DNA of 64,000 nt from Candidatus Poribacteria bacterium (GTDB lineage: Bacteria > Poribacteria > WGA-4E > WGA-3G). A program made the translations under genes and the position numbers. Location of the stretch: NCBI GenBank assembly GCA_022827185.1, contig JAJDTM010000057.1:1-64000 (forward strand), read 5' to 3'. The notes under the pieces were generated by a model. That model searched no databases. It was not told the origin of the DNA and saw only the letters and a program-made list of their open reading frames with translations. How positions within the stretch are numbered: the stretch's first letter is position 1; each line of letters starts with the position of its first letter. This document shows, one piece after another, positions 32,623-42,000 of the stretch.

Positions 32623-34284
32623 ATGAGTATTGCGTCAGACCGGGAACGGTTATTACAAAAACATAATCTGGAGCGGATTCAGCGCGATTTGAAAGCAACT
32701 GACATGGTAATTGTATACCGGCCGAATCTGGGAAAGATCAGGTCAGACTACTTTATTCATGGGGGGTTGATTCCATACAATCTGGCTGAAGAAGTCCTTT
32801 CTGGCGAGCATATTTCTGATGTGATAGAGAATGTGTGGCCAGAACCCACGGCTTACCGTTCTGATCGAGAAAGTCCTATTAAATACTTTCGCTGGGGTGT
32901 TAATCAAGATGAGTATGGATCCGAGCCGCTTGTTATTGATCGTCAGTTTAGTAAAATGAAAGAAGATTACCTTGAGATTTCCGAAGAATTCCGTCTTTTC
33001 CATAACCTCTATCATGATAAAGAAACAAATACATACATCAAAATTGATGACGCTGGAAATGAAACGACAGTTGCTATTGTTAAGCCTGACGAGGTTCAGA
33101 TAAGGCTCAAGGAAATTCGACAGTTTTTAGCTATCAAAGAGATGTACCTGTCAATCTTATTTGAATTCAATGAGTATTCCACCTATTCTGTTGAGGAACT
33201 CGGGCTAAACGAAATTAAACAGCGTGAGTTTAAGCACGAAGGTCTTATGTGTTGGGGATATAATCGTTGGAATATTCCAGTTCAAAAATTTCAGTCAACT
33301 AGCAGACTAAGAGGAAGGAGACTTATTAAACCTCTACCAAAATCTAAGAGTGGTTTCGGAGCTTTCGCTGAGGATCCCAAGTATGTTGAATTCATAGTTG
33401 ATGTTGACGAGAACGGGGATGAAATTTATCACACATGTGATCCATATAAATTGGATGCCGCTTGGAAATACACCATTGTGTACTTCCGCAAGCAGGTCTT
33501 AGAAAAGTACTCTACTGTTGAACCTAGCAAATACTATGTTAAAAATTCAATGGTAGGTTGTAAGATGTGGAGTATGAAGATTGACGATGATCATCGTGAT
33601 AAGGTCTGTGTATGCCTAAGAGATTTGTGTAGTTTGCCTTACAGCGAACAAATCTATTGGAAATCATACAATATTCCGCCAGAAGGAGGGGTCAGTGAAA
33701 GTTTTTATAGGCGGATGGTTCAGGGAGAGTGGGTGAATTCAAGTCAACCGGATATTTTGTTCAAACAAAGTTATGAACAATTGCAAAAGGTATGTGATGA
33801 ATGTCTGGATTGGCAGTTGTTGAAACCACTGAGTCCTGAAGACGAGTACCGCTTTCAACGCTTGAGAGTTCCAGTTAATAACGAGCAGTCTCATTTTGAT
33901 GATTTGGTTCAGGATCTCCAAACGATATTAGTTGAATCAATAAATGTAAAACCACTAAAGAGACCTTTACCCGCAGCAAAGAAGGCGGATCTTAAATGTA
34001 AAGGGAGTATTGAAATTCTTAAGGCGGCCCTTAATTTCCATTCAGTCGAGGATGCCGATCACCGAGTTTCTTTTTTACAAAAACTTCAGGCATTGCGCTC
34101 CGAGGGTAGCAGCCATCGAAAAGGTCGCGGCTATCAAAAGATCGCTAATTACTTCGGTGTTGATAGTCTTGGACATCAAGAAGCATTCGCTGAAATTCTT
34201 AAACAGGCTTTGGATACCATTGATTTTCTTACCTCTGTCGTGCGCAGTGGCAAACTCAATGATAAAAATGGTGGAAGTTGTTAA
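32623..34284 (+). CDS. unknown 553-aa protein of defence-like unit
   Basis: I do not recognise this protein. It is soluble, without signal peptide or membrane segments, rich in Tyr, Trp and charged residues. Residues about 40-180 contain YFIHGGLIPYNLAEEVLSGE and RYFRWGVNQDEYGSEPLVIDRQF-like aromatic motifs; a charged helix YLEISEEFRLFHNLYHD follows. The section CVCLRDLCSLPYSEQIYWKSYNI is notable. The last 90 residues (SIEILKAALNFHSVEDADH, RKGRGYQKIANYFGVDSLGHQEAFAEIL) are helical. The next gene encodes a DUF4209/HEPN-like protein 149 nt on, so a two-gene unit is likely. Base composition is AT-rich like its neighbour. Confidence 0.75.
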   Translation: MSIASDRERLLQKHNLERIQRDLKATDMVIVYRPNLGKIRSDYFIHGGLIPYNLAEEVLSGEHISDVIENVWPEPTAYRSDRESPIKYFRWGVNQDEYGSEPLVIDRQFSKMKEDYLEISEEFRLFHNLYHDKETNTYIKIDDAGNETTVAIVKPDEVQIRLKEIRQFLAIKEMYLSILFEFNEYSTYSVEELGLNEIKQREFKHEGLMCWGYNRWNIPVQKFQSTSRLRGRRLIKPLPKSKSGFGAFAEDPKYVEFIVDVDENGDEIYHTCDPYKLDAAWKYTIVYFRKQVLEKYSTVEPSKYYVKNSMVGCKMWSMKIDDDHRDKVCVCLRDLCSLPYSEQIYWKSYNIPPEGGVSESFYRRMVQGEWVNSSQPDILFKQSYEQLQKVCDECLDWQLLKPLSPEDEYRFQRLRVPVNNEQSHFDDLVQDLQTILVESINVKPLKRPLPAAKKADLKCKGSIEILKAALNFHSVEDADHRVSFLQKLQALRSEGSSHRKGRGYQKIANYFGVDSLGHQEAFAEILKQALDTIDFLTSVVRSGKLNDKNGGSC

Positions 34285-34341
34285 ACTTGAGGTCGTTATG
34301 CAGTGTGTCCGTTGCATATCATCAGAAACGAACATGAACAA

Positions 34342-34378
34342 AAACTCATTTCTCCAGGCTTCCCGGGGAAATGAGTTT
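34342..34378 (+). other. intercistronic hairpin
   Basis: AAACTCATTTC (34342-34352) and GAAATGAGTTT (34368-34378) form a perfect 11-bp stem with a 15-nt GC-rich loop. It lies between the 553-aa gene and the DUF4209 gene. There is no T-run after it, so it is not a standard terminator. It may set relative expression by RNA processing or partial termination. Confidence 0.55.
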
Positions 34379-34433
34379 CAACACTTGCCATTGTATACCA
34401 AACAAAATGGTAAAAAATAGGAGAATAAACAAC

Positions 34434-36293
34434 ATGACAGATTTCAATAATATTGACGCTCTTTATGAGCATGTAGAAGGAACAATCTTAACCGACGAAA
34501 ACTTTCATCACACTATTGATCTTTTTAAGGAGTTTAGAGACACAAAGCGTGAGGAAAACAATCAAACGGAAGCAGAAAGAGCCCAATGGGAAATTCACTG
34601 CCTCTCATTTCTTTTAAGGGAAGGTGAAATTGGGCCTCAATGGCAACAGACTGACGAAAATGGTCAGGTATTTGTATATCCACATTTGGATCTGTTTGAT
34701 GAAAGAACATACGAATACCTAATTATGAGGTTGGATACCACTGACCATCCAAAATTTAAAGCTCTGTACGCTCATATTCTCTGGGAGAGTCCGAAAAAGC
34801 ACGGAAAGTTTGCCAAAATAGCGGTTGATTCGTATTTGGAAATGATTTCGATTTATGAGCAGAAATATGATGAAGGTGAGGACTGCAGCCGTGAAATCTC
34901 AGAAATTATCATCAATGCTTACTCTATTGCTCGTCGAGTCAGTTATGACGTGGAAAAGACTAAATCGGAGTTAAAACGGCTGATCCGAAAATTTAGTTCA
35001 GGCGCAGCATTTTCTGCAGGCAATCTCATTCAATTCATGTTAAAACCCAAGAAAGGATTTACTGAGGACGATTTTGATGATTTAGAAAATATATGTTGGC
35101 AGATGGCTGAGTCGTTTGTGGATGATGGACACACAGCAATTAATTTTCTCACACTGGGGGAAAAGGTTGATCAAAGAGTTGAAAAGCAGTCTCATGACTG
35201 GGTTCTCCGAATTGCGCAACATTATGAAGCTATGATGAAGCTGCGTGAAGAGAACCCGTCTGTTGCATTGCATTTTTGCATGAAGGCAGTTCAAAACTAT
35301 AAAAGGATTCGTAATGAAGAGAAGGTAGAGGAACTAGAACGGCGTTACGCTGAACTCAAAGATTCTGTGGAATTTAGCACTTCTGAGGTAGATGTTGACC
35401 TAACAGAACTTGTGAGAGGGTTTAGAGAGTGTGCGAGAGATTTGGTTGAAAATGCGACTTCTGAGGAAATTATCAATTGTTTGATGGTGGGTGGAAATTT
35501 TCTTCCGACATATCAGGAGATCCATGAGTCGGTGAGAGAACAGGTTCGCAGATCGCCGACACATTATCTACTACCAAAGGTTATCCATGATCGAAACGGG
35601 AATACAGTTCAGCACTTTGAAACCGAAGAGGAGAGGAAATATTACAAGATACTTGAGATTTATCAGTTGGAACTTGAATTGGGACACATCCACTTAATAA
35701 ATGCTGTTCTCATTGAAGCGATCTTAGAAAGGAAATTAACCATTAGCACATTACTGAGTTTTTTGAACAAATACTGTTGGTATGGGAAAAATCTAACAAA
35801 ACCATTGCCCAACGGTCAGACTTCCACATATAATTGGTTAAGTTTAATCGCGCCAGCACTCAAGGAGTACTTCTACCAAGTAGACTTCCATTTAGCAGAT
35901 CCGGGAACTAATCCTCCTAATTTTGTTTTGAGCTTAGATTCTTTGACCTTAAAGATAGAAGGACTTTTTAGGGACCTGTGCCGGTTGTCTGGTGTCGTGA
36001 CTTCCCGCCAGAGACAAAATGATTTAGGGAGAAGTATCACCCTTGAAAAAGATATTGATGCTCTCCTGCGTGAAGATGCAATCAAGGGACTTTTCGACGA
36101 AGACGATCTACTCTTTTTCAAATTCTTGTTAGTCGAAAAAGCGGGATATAATTTCAGACATGAAATTGCGCACTCTCTGCTGCCGTTTCAGGCCTACAGC
36201 TGGTCTTATATGAACTTGATGATATTAGCCTTACTTCGTTTAGGAAAGTATGATTTTCCTGAAGTGGCGGAAGATGAGGAGTCAAATTCATAA
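34434..36293 (+). CDS. DUF4209-type, HEPN-like protein
   Basis: 619-aa helical protein. The C-terminus FKFLLVEKAGYNFRHEIAHSLL fits the end of DUF4209 (PF13910), whose known hallmark is RNxxxHG; here it reads R575-H-E-I-A-H580-S, keeping the Arg and His of an R-x4-H HEPN-type RNase motif but changing the Asn and Gly. The N-terminal half (LLREGEIGPQWQQTDENGQ, DHPKFKALYAHILWESPKKHGKFA) resembles the DUF7380-like region seen with DUF4209. ATG 34434 follows ATAGGAG at good spacing; upstream in-frame ATGs fall in the hairpin. It ends before a strong terminator. An RNA-cleaving effector is an inference. Confidence 0.8.
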   Translation: MTDFNNIDALYEHVEGTILTDENFHHTIDLFKEFRDTKREENNQTEAERAQWEIHCLSFLLREGEIGPQWQQTDENGQVFVYPHLDLFDERTYEYLIMRLDTTDHPKFKALYAHILWESPKKHGKFAKIAVDSYLEMISIYEQKYDEGEDCSREISEIIINAYSIARRVSYDVEKTKSELKRLIRKFSSGAAFSAGNLIQFMLKPKKGFTEDDFDDLENICWQMAESFVDDGHTAINFLTLGEKVDQRVEKQSHDWVLRIAQHYEAMMKLREENPSVALHFCMKAVQNYKRIRNEEKVEELERRYAELKDSVEFSTSEVDVDLTELVRGFRECARDLVENATSEEIINCLMVGGNFLPTYQEIHESVREQVRRSPTHYLLPKVIHDRNGNTVQHFETEEERKYYKILEIYQLELELGHIHLINAVLIEAILERKLTISTLLSFLNKYCWYGKNLTKPLPNGQTSTYNWLSLIAPALKEYFYQVDFHLADPGTNPPNFVLSLDSLTLKIEGLFRDLCRLSGVVTSRQRQNDLGRSITLEKDIDALLREDAIKGLFDEDDLLFFKFLLVEKAGYNFRHEIAHSLLPFQAYSWSYMNLMILALLRLGKYDFPEVAEDEESNS

Positions 36294-36402
36294 CATGCGA
36301 TAAATCGCACTACTACGAACCAATTAGACATAATTTACGGTTATAGAGTTTCTTTTGGATAACTTGACAGGTAGGTATGTTGCTACCAAAATTTTGTTAT
36401 GT

Positions 36403-36447
36403 GGGTTTCGGCCTGGTAATAGACAGGTCGAAACCCTTTTTCTTTTT
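36403..36447 (+). terminator. rho-independent terminator after DUF4209 gene
   Basis: GGGTTTCGGCCTG (36403-36415) pairs with CAGGTCGAAACCC (36424-36436), 13 bp with one G-U, 8-nt loop, then TTTTTCTTTTT. It works only for the plus strand; on the minus strand there is no T-run. Confidence 0.9.
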
Positions 36448-36475
36448 GTAAAAGGGAAACGAAAAGACTCAAAAA

Positions 36476-36787
36476 CTAAGACGTGCCACGCCGTTGCTTC
36501 TTTTCCCATTCCCTTGCACTTTCTCGCATTGTACGGTTCCCAACTTGTTGAACATGAACATCTTTACCGTAGTTCCGTTGGTGTTCCTTTTCACGGCGGT
36601 TTAAGTCGTTCGTGATTCCGCTACGGATAACTTTATTACCGCGCTTCAGGTGATATTTATAGGTGTCCCGCTTGGACACTATAGGGACCCCTCTCGCCTC
36701 AAGAACCTCTCTCACTGCTCGCTTGACTTTTGATCTTGGGATCTGTCCCCGTTTGGGGGGGTATTTGACAATTCTTTGTCCAGCCAT
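36476..36787 (-). CDS. GIY-YIG-like small protein
   Basis: 103-aa basic protein. Residues 43-72 (YKYHLKRGNKVIRSGITNDLNRREKEHQ, given here in part) match the first GIY-YIG strands and helix: a Tyr pair near YKYHL, the GITNDL turn in place of GIY..TND and the Arg/Glu series. A C-terminal NRTMRESAREWEKKQ may provide the catalytic Glu. The N-terminal about 40 residues are Lys/Arg-rich (KYPPKRGQIPRSKVKRAVREVL) and may bind DNA. ATG 36787 has AAGG 9 nt upstream. It is the last gene of the island. It could be a small nuclease or a regulatory protein without activity. Confidence 0.6.
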   Translation of the reverse strand: MAGQRIVKYPPKRGQIPRSKVKRAVREVLEARGVPIVSKRDTYKYHLKRGNKVIRSGITNDLNRREKEHQRNYGKDVHVQQVGNRTMRESAREWEKKQRRGTS

Positions 36788-36897
36788 TCTAATTACCTTG
36801 AAGTTTTTGAAAACAATTTTAACTTTTTCTCTTTGAAAGTATACCATAAATTTTATGAGATGTCAATCGGGTGTGTAAAGTTGCATCGGTGCTAAAT

Positions 36898-36926
36898 TTG
36901 ACAAAAAAGGCAGGAGGTGCTATAGT
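36898..36926 (+). promoter_or_regulatory. ggt promoter
   Basis: TTGACA (36898-36903), 17-bp spacer, TATAGT (36921-36926), 28 bp before the ggt ATG. Near-consensus sigma70-type promoter. AGGAGAGAAGG is the ribosome site. Confidence 0.82.
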
Positions 36927-36954
36927 GGTAGCAGTCTAAAAGTAGGAGAGAAGG

Positions 36955-38565
36955 ATGTTTGACGGGTATTACCCCAACCAATTTGGACCTGGACGTTCTG
37001 CTGTGATCTGCCAACATGGTGCGGTTGCAACGAGCCAACCACTTGCTGCACAAGGCGGATTGCAGATTCTACGCGAGGGTGGAAACGCGATTGATGCGGC
37101 GGTCGCGACTGCTGCAATACTCAATGTCGTTGAGCCGATGTCAACAGGTATCGGTGGCGATGCTTTTATGCTGGTCTACCAGCCTAAAGACGGTGTAATC
37201 CGCGGCTTAAATGCGAGTGGTAGGGCACCTTACGCCGCAGAACTGGAATTCTTTACGAAGCAGGGATTACGCACCATTCCCGCTTTTGGAAGTATGTACC
37301 CTGTTACGGTTCCTGGCACGATTGACGGATGGTCAACGCTCCTTGAGGCGTGTGGGACGATGTCATTGGCAGAGGTCTTGCAACCCGCGATTGATTACGC
37401 TGAGAACGGGTTTCCAGTCAGCCCGCAAATTAGCCTCGCGTGGCAAGGCAGTGCTGCGATGTTGGCGCAGCATCCCGATACGGCAAAGACATATCTTACG
37501 AACGGCAAGGCACCAAAACCGGGTGAAATCTTTTGCCAGCCAAACTTCGCACGGACGTTACGACTGATTGCTGAAGGCGGACGTGATGCCTTTTATCACG
37601 GCGAAATCGCTGATAAGATCGTTCAGTTTTCCGATGAGAATGGTGGGCTATTCACGCGACAAGACTTCGCTGACCACAAATCCGATTGGGTCGAACCGAT
37701 TTCTACGAATTACCGCGGTTATGATGTCTATGAAATCCCACCGAATGGACAGGGTATCGCTGCACTGCTTGCACTCAATATCGTTGAAGGATTTGACCTC
37801 GGAGCGATGGGGCATAACAGTCCTGAGCATCTACACTACGCAATTGAGGCAATGAAATTGGGATTCGCTGATCTCTATAAGTATGTGACAGATCCAGCAT
37901 TTGTGGATGTCCCCGTAGCGGGATTGCTCTCTGACGACTATACGGAGAGTCAACGGTCCCGTATCTCACCTGAACGAGCGAATATGGAACCGAGTGCTGG
38001 TGTTCCCTCAATGGGAAGTGATACTGTGTATCTCTGTGCCGTTGACAGTGATCGAAACGTTGTCTCTTTTATTAATAGCCTCTTTGCTGGTTTTGGGTCA
38101 GGTCTAACTGCTGGTGATACAGGTATCATGTTGCAAAATCGAGGCGCGGGTTTTTCACTGGATCCGAACCATGCGAATTGTATCGCCCCGCATAAACGGA
38201 CGTTACATACGATTATTCCCGGTATGATTGCCCAAAATGGCGTGCCGTTGGTTACCTTCGGTGTTATGGGCGGGCAGATGCAGACACAGGGGCATTTACA
38301 GTTTGTGTCCAATCTCATTGACTTCAATATGGATGTTCAAAATGCCTTAGATGCGCCACGGTTTCGGGTGATGGACGATTCTCGGATTATGCTGGAGGCA
38401 GGCATTCCGATGAATGTGCAAGCCGCGTTGGCACAGAAGGGACATCATATCGTATCGGGAGACACTTTTTTTGGGGGTGGGCAAGCGATTTTTATCAATC
38501 CATCTTTTGATACGCTTGTCGCCGGTTCGGATCCGAGACGTGATGGATGTGCGGTCGGCTATTGA
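36955..38565 (+). CDS. gamma-glutamyltransferase family protein
   Basis: 536-aa N-terminal nucleophile hydrolase. The large-subunit part has GAVATSQPLAAQGGLQILREGGNAIDAAVATA and GIGGDAFMLVY. The autocleavage and nucleophile region is MGSDTVYLCAVDSDRNVVSFINSLFAGFGSG, with the Thr of DTVYL as presumed nucleophile, followed by LQNRGAGFSLDPNHAN. FGVMGGQMQTQGHLQ and FFGGGQAIF close the C-terminal subunit. There is no signal peptide, so it is predicted cytoplasmic and closer to YwrD-like proteins than to secreted GGT. It may act on glutathione-like or other gamma-glutamyl compounds; the substrate is unknown. Own promoter at 36898. Confidence 0.9.
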   Translation: MFDGYYPNQFGPGRSAVICQHGAVATSQPLAAQGGLQILREGGNAIDAAVATAAILNVVEPMSTGIGGDAFMLVYQPKDGVIRGLNASGRAPYAAELEFFTKQGLRTIPAFGSMYPVTVPGTIDGWSTLLEACGTMSLAEVLQPAIDYAENGFPVSPQISLAWQGSAAMLAQHPDTAKTYLTNGKAPKPGEIFCQPNFARTLRLIAEGGRDAFYHGEIADKIVQFSDENGGLFTRQDFADHKSDWVEPISTNYRGYDVYEIPPNGQGIAALLALNIVEGFDLGAMGHNSPEHLHYAIEAMKLGFADLYKYVTDPAFVDVPVAGLLSDDYTESQRSRISPERANMEPSAGVPSMGSDTVYLCAVDSDRNVVSFINSLFAGFGSGLTAGDTGIMLQNRGAGFSLDPNHANCIAPHKRTLHTIIPGMIAQNGVPLVTFGVMGGQMQTQGHLQFVSNLIDFNMDVQNALDAPRFRVMDDSRIMLEAGIPMNVQAALAQKGHHIVSGDTFFGGGQAIFINPSFDTLVAGSDPRRDGCAVGY

Positions 38566-38582
38566 GGGGATCGGGATTTTTT

Positions 38583-38611
38583 TTGACTTTCGGCTTGAAT
38601 TAAGGTATAAT
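38583..38611 (+). promoter_or_regulatory. near-consensus promoter for candidate RNA/gltB leader
   Basis: TTGACT (38583-38588), 17-bp spacer, TATAAT (38606-38611): -35 at 5 of 6, -10 perfect, ideal spacing. Predicted start near 38618. It is 18 bp past the ggt stop and over 430 bp before the gltB ATG. Confidence 0.82.
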
Positions 38612-38617
38612 ATTAAA

Positions 38618-38851
38618 ACTAACAGGCGGTTTAGGTTCTAAAAAATTGAGAACCGGATCGCAGCATGTAAGCCCACCAAGCCGGTCGCGAATCACCGTTG
38701 ATTCCAGAGGCTCTCTCTTGCCTTGGGGCGCGCTATTTTCGGCAGGATACGAGTCGTCAGCGTCCGACCCAGCCCTGAAAGCGAAGTCCGTTTTCCGATC
38801 TGTTTGTAACCTTAATAAAAAGGTGTAGGGTTAAGGCACGTGAACCTCGCC
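38618..38851 (+). ncRNA. candidate structured non-coding RNA or gltB leader
   Basis: No coding frame of note. Possible closing stem: GGCG and AGGTTC (38625-38628, 38633-38638) pair with GAACCT and CGCC (38842-38851), a 4-nt bulge between. Internal hairpins: GGTTCT/AGAACC (38634-38639 with 38649-38654), which competes with the closing stem; ACCGG/CCGGT (38652-38656 with 38681-38685); GAATCA/TGATTC around CCGT (38689-38704); AGAG/CTCT. It lacks the RNase P, tmRNA or SRP hallmark motifs I know. The mutually exclusive pairings would suit a regulatory switch, but a stand-alone RNA is equally possible. It is separated from gltB by MITE copy C. Confidence 0.5.
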
Positions 38852-38869
38852 CCGTGGATTAAATATATA

Positions 38870-38956
38870 GAACTTACGCAAAAGTAGTGTTTTCGTATTT
38901 TAAACCCGCTAAATCTTCCTTATCAGGGGGACTTTAAGAGGAGATGTGTAAGTCCT
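38870..38956. repeat. MITE-like element, copy C
   Basis: Left end GAACTTACGCA (38870-38880), right end TGTGTAAGTCCT (38945-38956), imperfectly inverted. The interior AAACCCGCTAAATCTTCC, TTATCAGGGGGACTTTAAGAG is the reverse orientation of the core in copy B. It lies between the candidate RNA and gltB. No other feature is seen up to 39042. Confidence 0.7.
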
Positions 38957-39042
38957 AATATAAAAAGATGAACGTAAACAACTTGATTTAAAACGCCAAT
39001 GAAAAAGAAATATAGAAGAATGTATGGAGAGTTAGTTTAAAA

Positions 39043-42000
39043 ATGTACAAGGATTTAAACGAAAAAGATGCCTGTGGTGTAGGTTTTGTCGCGAACCGTT
39101 TCGGGAGTCGGAGCCATGAGATTATTAAGATGGCGACGCAAGCGGTCACGAATTTAACGCACCGAGGCGCGGTGGCGGCGGACGCAAAGACAGGCGACGG
39201 GGCAGGTATCTTAACACAAATTCCAGAAAAATTATTTCAAAAAGAACTTGAGAAACTCGGAGTCCACCTTGATTCGATAAATGACATGGGTGTCGGGATG
39301 ATTTTTCTCCCACGACACGACGAAAAGGCGTTGGCACAGGGGCGCGCCCTCGTTGAAAAGACGTTACAACAATACGGCGTTCCGATCCTCGGATGGCGTT
39401 CAGTGCCTCTGGATCTTTCTGCTCTCGGCACCAAGGCTTTAGAGACACTGCCGGAAATTCAACAGGTCCTGGTCGAGCGACCCGAACAACTGACAGACGA
39501 TGCTTTTGAGAGATGCTTGTATTTAATATGTAAAGAATTAGAACACCGTATCACAGCGGCGGGGCTTGATGAATTCCATATCGCATCCTTTTCGCATCGG
39601 ACGGTCGTCTATAAAGGGTTGCTCGTTGCACCGCAGCTTGCGCAATTTTATCTGGACTTAAAAGATTCGGATTTTGAGGCGGCACTCGCTGTCTTTCACC
39701 AACGTTATAGTACGAACACCTCTTCCACGTGGATGCTCGCGCAACCCTTCCATACACTCGCACACAACGGTGAAATCAATACCTTGATGGGCAACCGAAA
39801 TTGGATGCGAGCCCGCGAAGCCGATTTGCAATCACCCCTCTGGAAGGAACATATTCAAAAACTTGTTCCCATAATCAATGAACACGGTAGCGATTCGATG
39901 AGTTTGGATAGCGTGTTGGAGTTATTAACACATTCGGATCGCGACATCCTACACGCCATGATGTGTCTGATCCCGGAGGCGTATGAACAGATTCCTGATA
40001 TGCCAGATGTGCTTAAAGCCTGTTACGAGTATCTCTCATGTGTCAGCGAACCTTGGGACGGACCGGCGGCTGTCGCCTTTACGGATGGTGTTGTCGTTGG
40101 TGCAAGTCTGGATAGAAACGGCTTACGACCCGCCCGCTACAAAGTCACAGAAGACGGAACCGTTGTCATGGGGTCTGAAGTCGGGATTATTGAACTTGAT
40201 GACAGTCGCGTGGTAGAAAAAGGGCGTTTGGGACCAGGACAGATGATCGCTGTTGATACGGCGCAAGGGAAATTGCTGAAGGATTCGGAGATTAAGCATC
40301 GTGTTGCTGAGCAGAAACCTTACGCCGAATGGGTACAGAGAGGTATCGTAACGCTTCCTACTGAAGAAGATGAGGCTTCTGCTACGACAGATGCTGTTCC
40401 TGAGCAGCTGCCGATATACCAGAAAGCGTTCGGTTATATGACTGAGGATGTGGAACGATTTATTAAACCCATGATAACGGAAGCGAAGGAAGCAGTCGGT
40501 TCAATGGGTGATGATACGCCACCTGCTGTGATTTCTCGGCACCCGCGATTGCTCTACACTTATTTCAAACAACGCTTCGCGCAGGTAACGAACCCACCGA
40601 TTGACTCAATCCGGGAACGCTTGGTGATGTCACTCACGACTTACCTTGGGCGACGGCACAGTCTGCTCACGGAAACTGAAGCACACGCTCGACTCATTCG
40701 GATCCCCTCACCAGTCCTAACAAATGCAGATTTACAAGCGTTACGGGATCTTGATATACCGGATTTTCAGATAGCGACGCTTTCTGTCTGTTTCCGAGTA
40801 TCCACCGGTAAACAAGGCTTGGAAAGCGCGCTGGAGGCGTTATGTCAACGTGCCTCCGAGGCTGTTGATGCTGGCATCACGCTTCTCGTGCTGAGTGATA
40901 AAGATGTCAGTCCTGATTTCGCACCAATTCCGATGGCACTCGCTGTGGGTGCTGTCCATCACCATCTAATTCGAGAAGGGAAACGGATGCGGGTGAGTCT
41001 TATCGCTGAAACCGGAGATGCGAGGGAAGAACACCATTTTGCTGTCCTGATCGGTTATGGTGCAGCAGCAGTCAATCCTTATCTCGCGCTTTCAACGATT
41101 GTTCAACTTGCTGAGGATGACGAGTTTGGGGAACTCACAGCGGCGAAAGCGATTGAAACCTATAAGGCAACCGTCGAGAAAGGTATTTTGAAGATTATGG
41201 CGAAGATGGGAATTTCGACGGTATCAAGTTACCGTGGTGCTCAGATTTTCGAAGCGCTCGGTATCAATGCTACGGTGATTGATAAATGTTTTACAGGGAC
41301 TACTTCACGATTAAATGGCATCGGGTTTGCCGAGATCGCTGCCGAGACGTTGCATTTCCATACAAAAGCATTTTCGGGAAGCGAAGATGGCACATCGCTG
41401 GAAGAGGCAGGCTACTTCCGATTCCGTAGGAACGGCGAATTCCACGCCTTTAATCCGACAGTATTTAAATCGCTCCACAAGTTCGTCAAGGCAGGTAATT
41501 CGGAAGATTATGAGAAATATGTTGACGCTGTTGAGAGCGGTGAACCCTCCAGTTTACGTGATTTGGTCGCATTCAAGCCGAGCACGCCTATCCCAATTGA
41601 AGCGGTAGAACCCGCGGAGGATATCGTTAGGCGTTTTACAACCGGTAGTATGTCTTTCGGTGCACTCAGTCGTGAAACACACGAGACTTTAGCAATTGCG
41701 ATGAATCGCCTTGGTGCAAAGTCCGGAAGTGGAGAAGGTGGTGAAAGTCCTACTCGCTTCAAGGAACAGCCGAACGGTGATCTCGCTTCGAGTGCTATCA
41801 AACAGGTGGCATCCGGACGTTTCGGTGTCACACCGACATATCTGATTTCGGCGAAAGAATTGGAAATCAAAATGGCGCAAGGTTCTAAACCTGGGGAAGG
41901 CGGACAGATTCCGGGGCACAAAGTAACCGCTGAAATCGCCTCTATCCGACATTCTGTGCCGGGAGTTCCGTTGATTTCACCGCCACCGCACCACGATATT

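Noticed and set aside
38618..38851. RNase P RNA, tmRNA, SRP RNA, cobalamin or 6S RNA
   Set aside because: Hallmark motifs such as GAGGAAAGUCC, the tmRNA ends, or GGAAGGAAGCAGC are missing. A GCAGGATAC segment recalls the cobalamin riboswitch but its AAGGGAA-like partner is absent. A 6S-like fold could not be excluded but was not supported.
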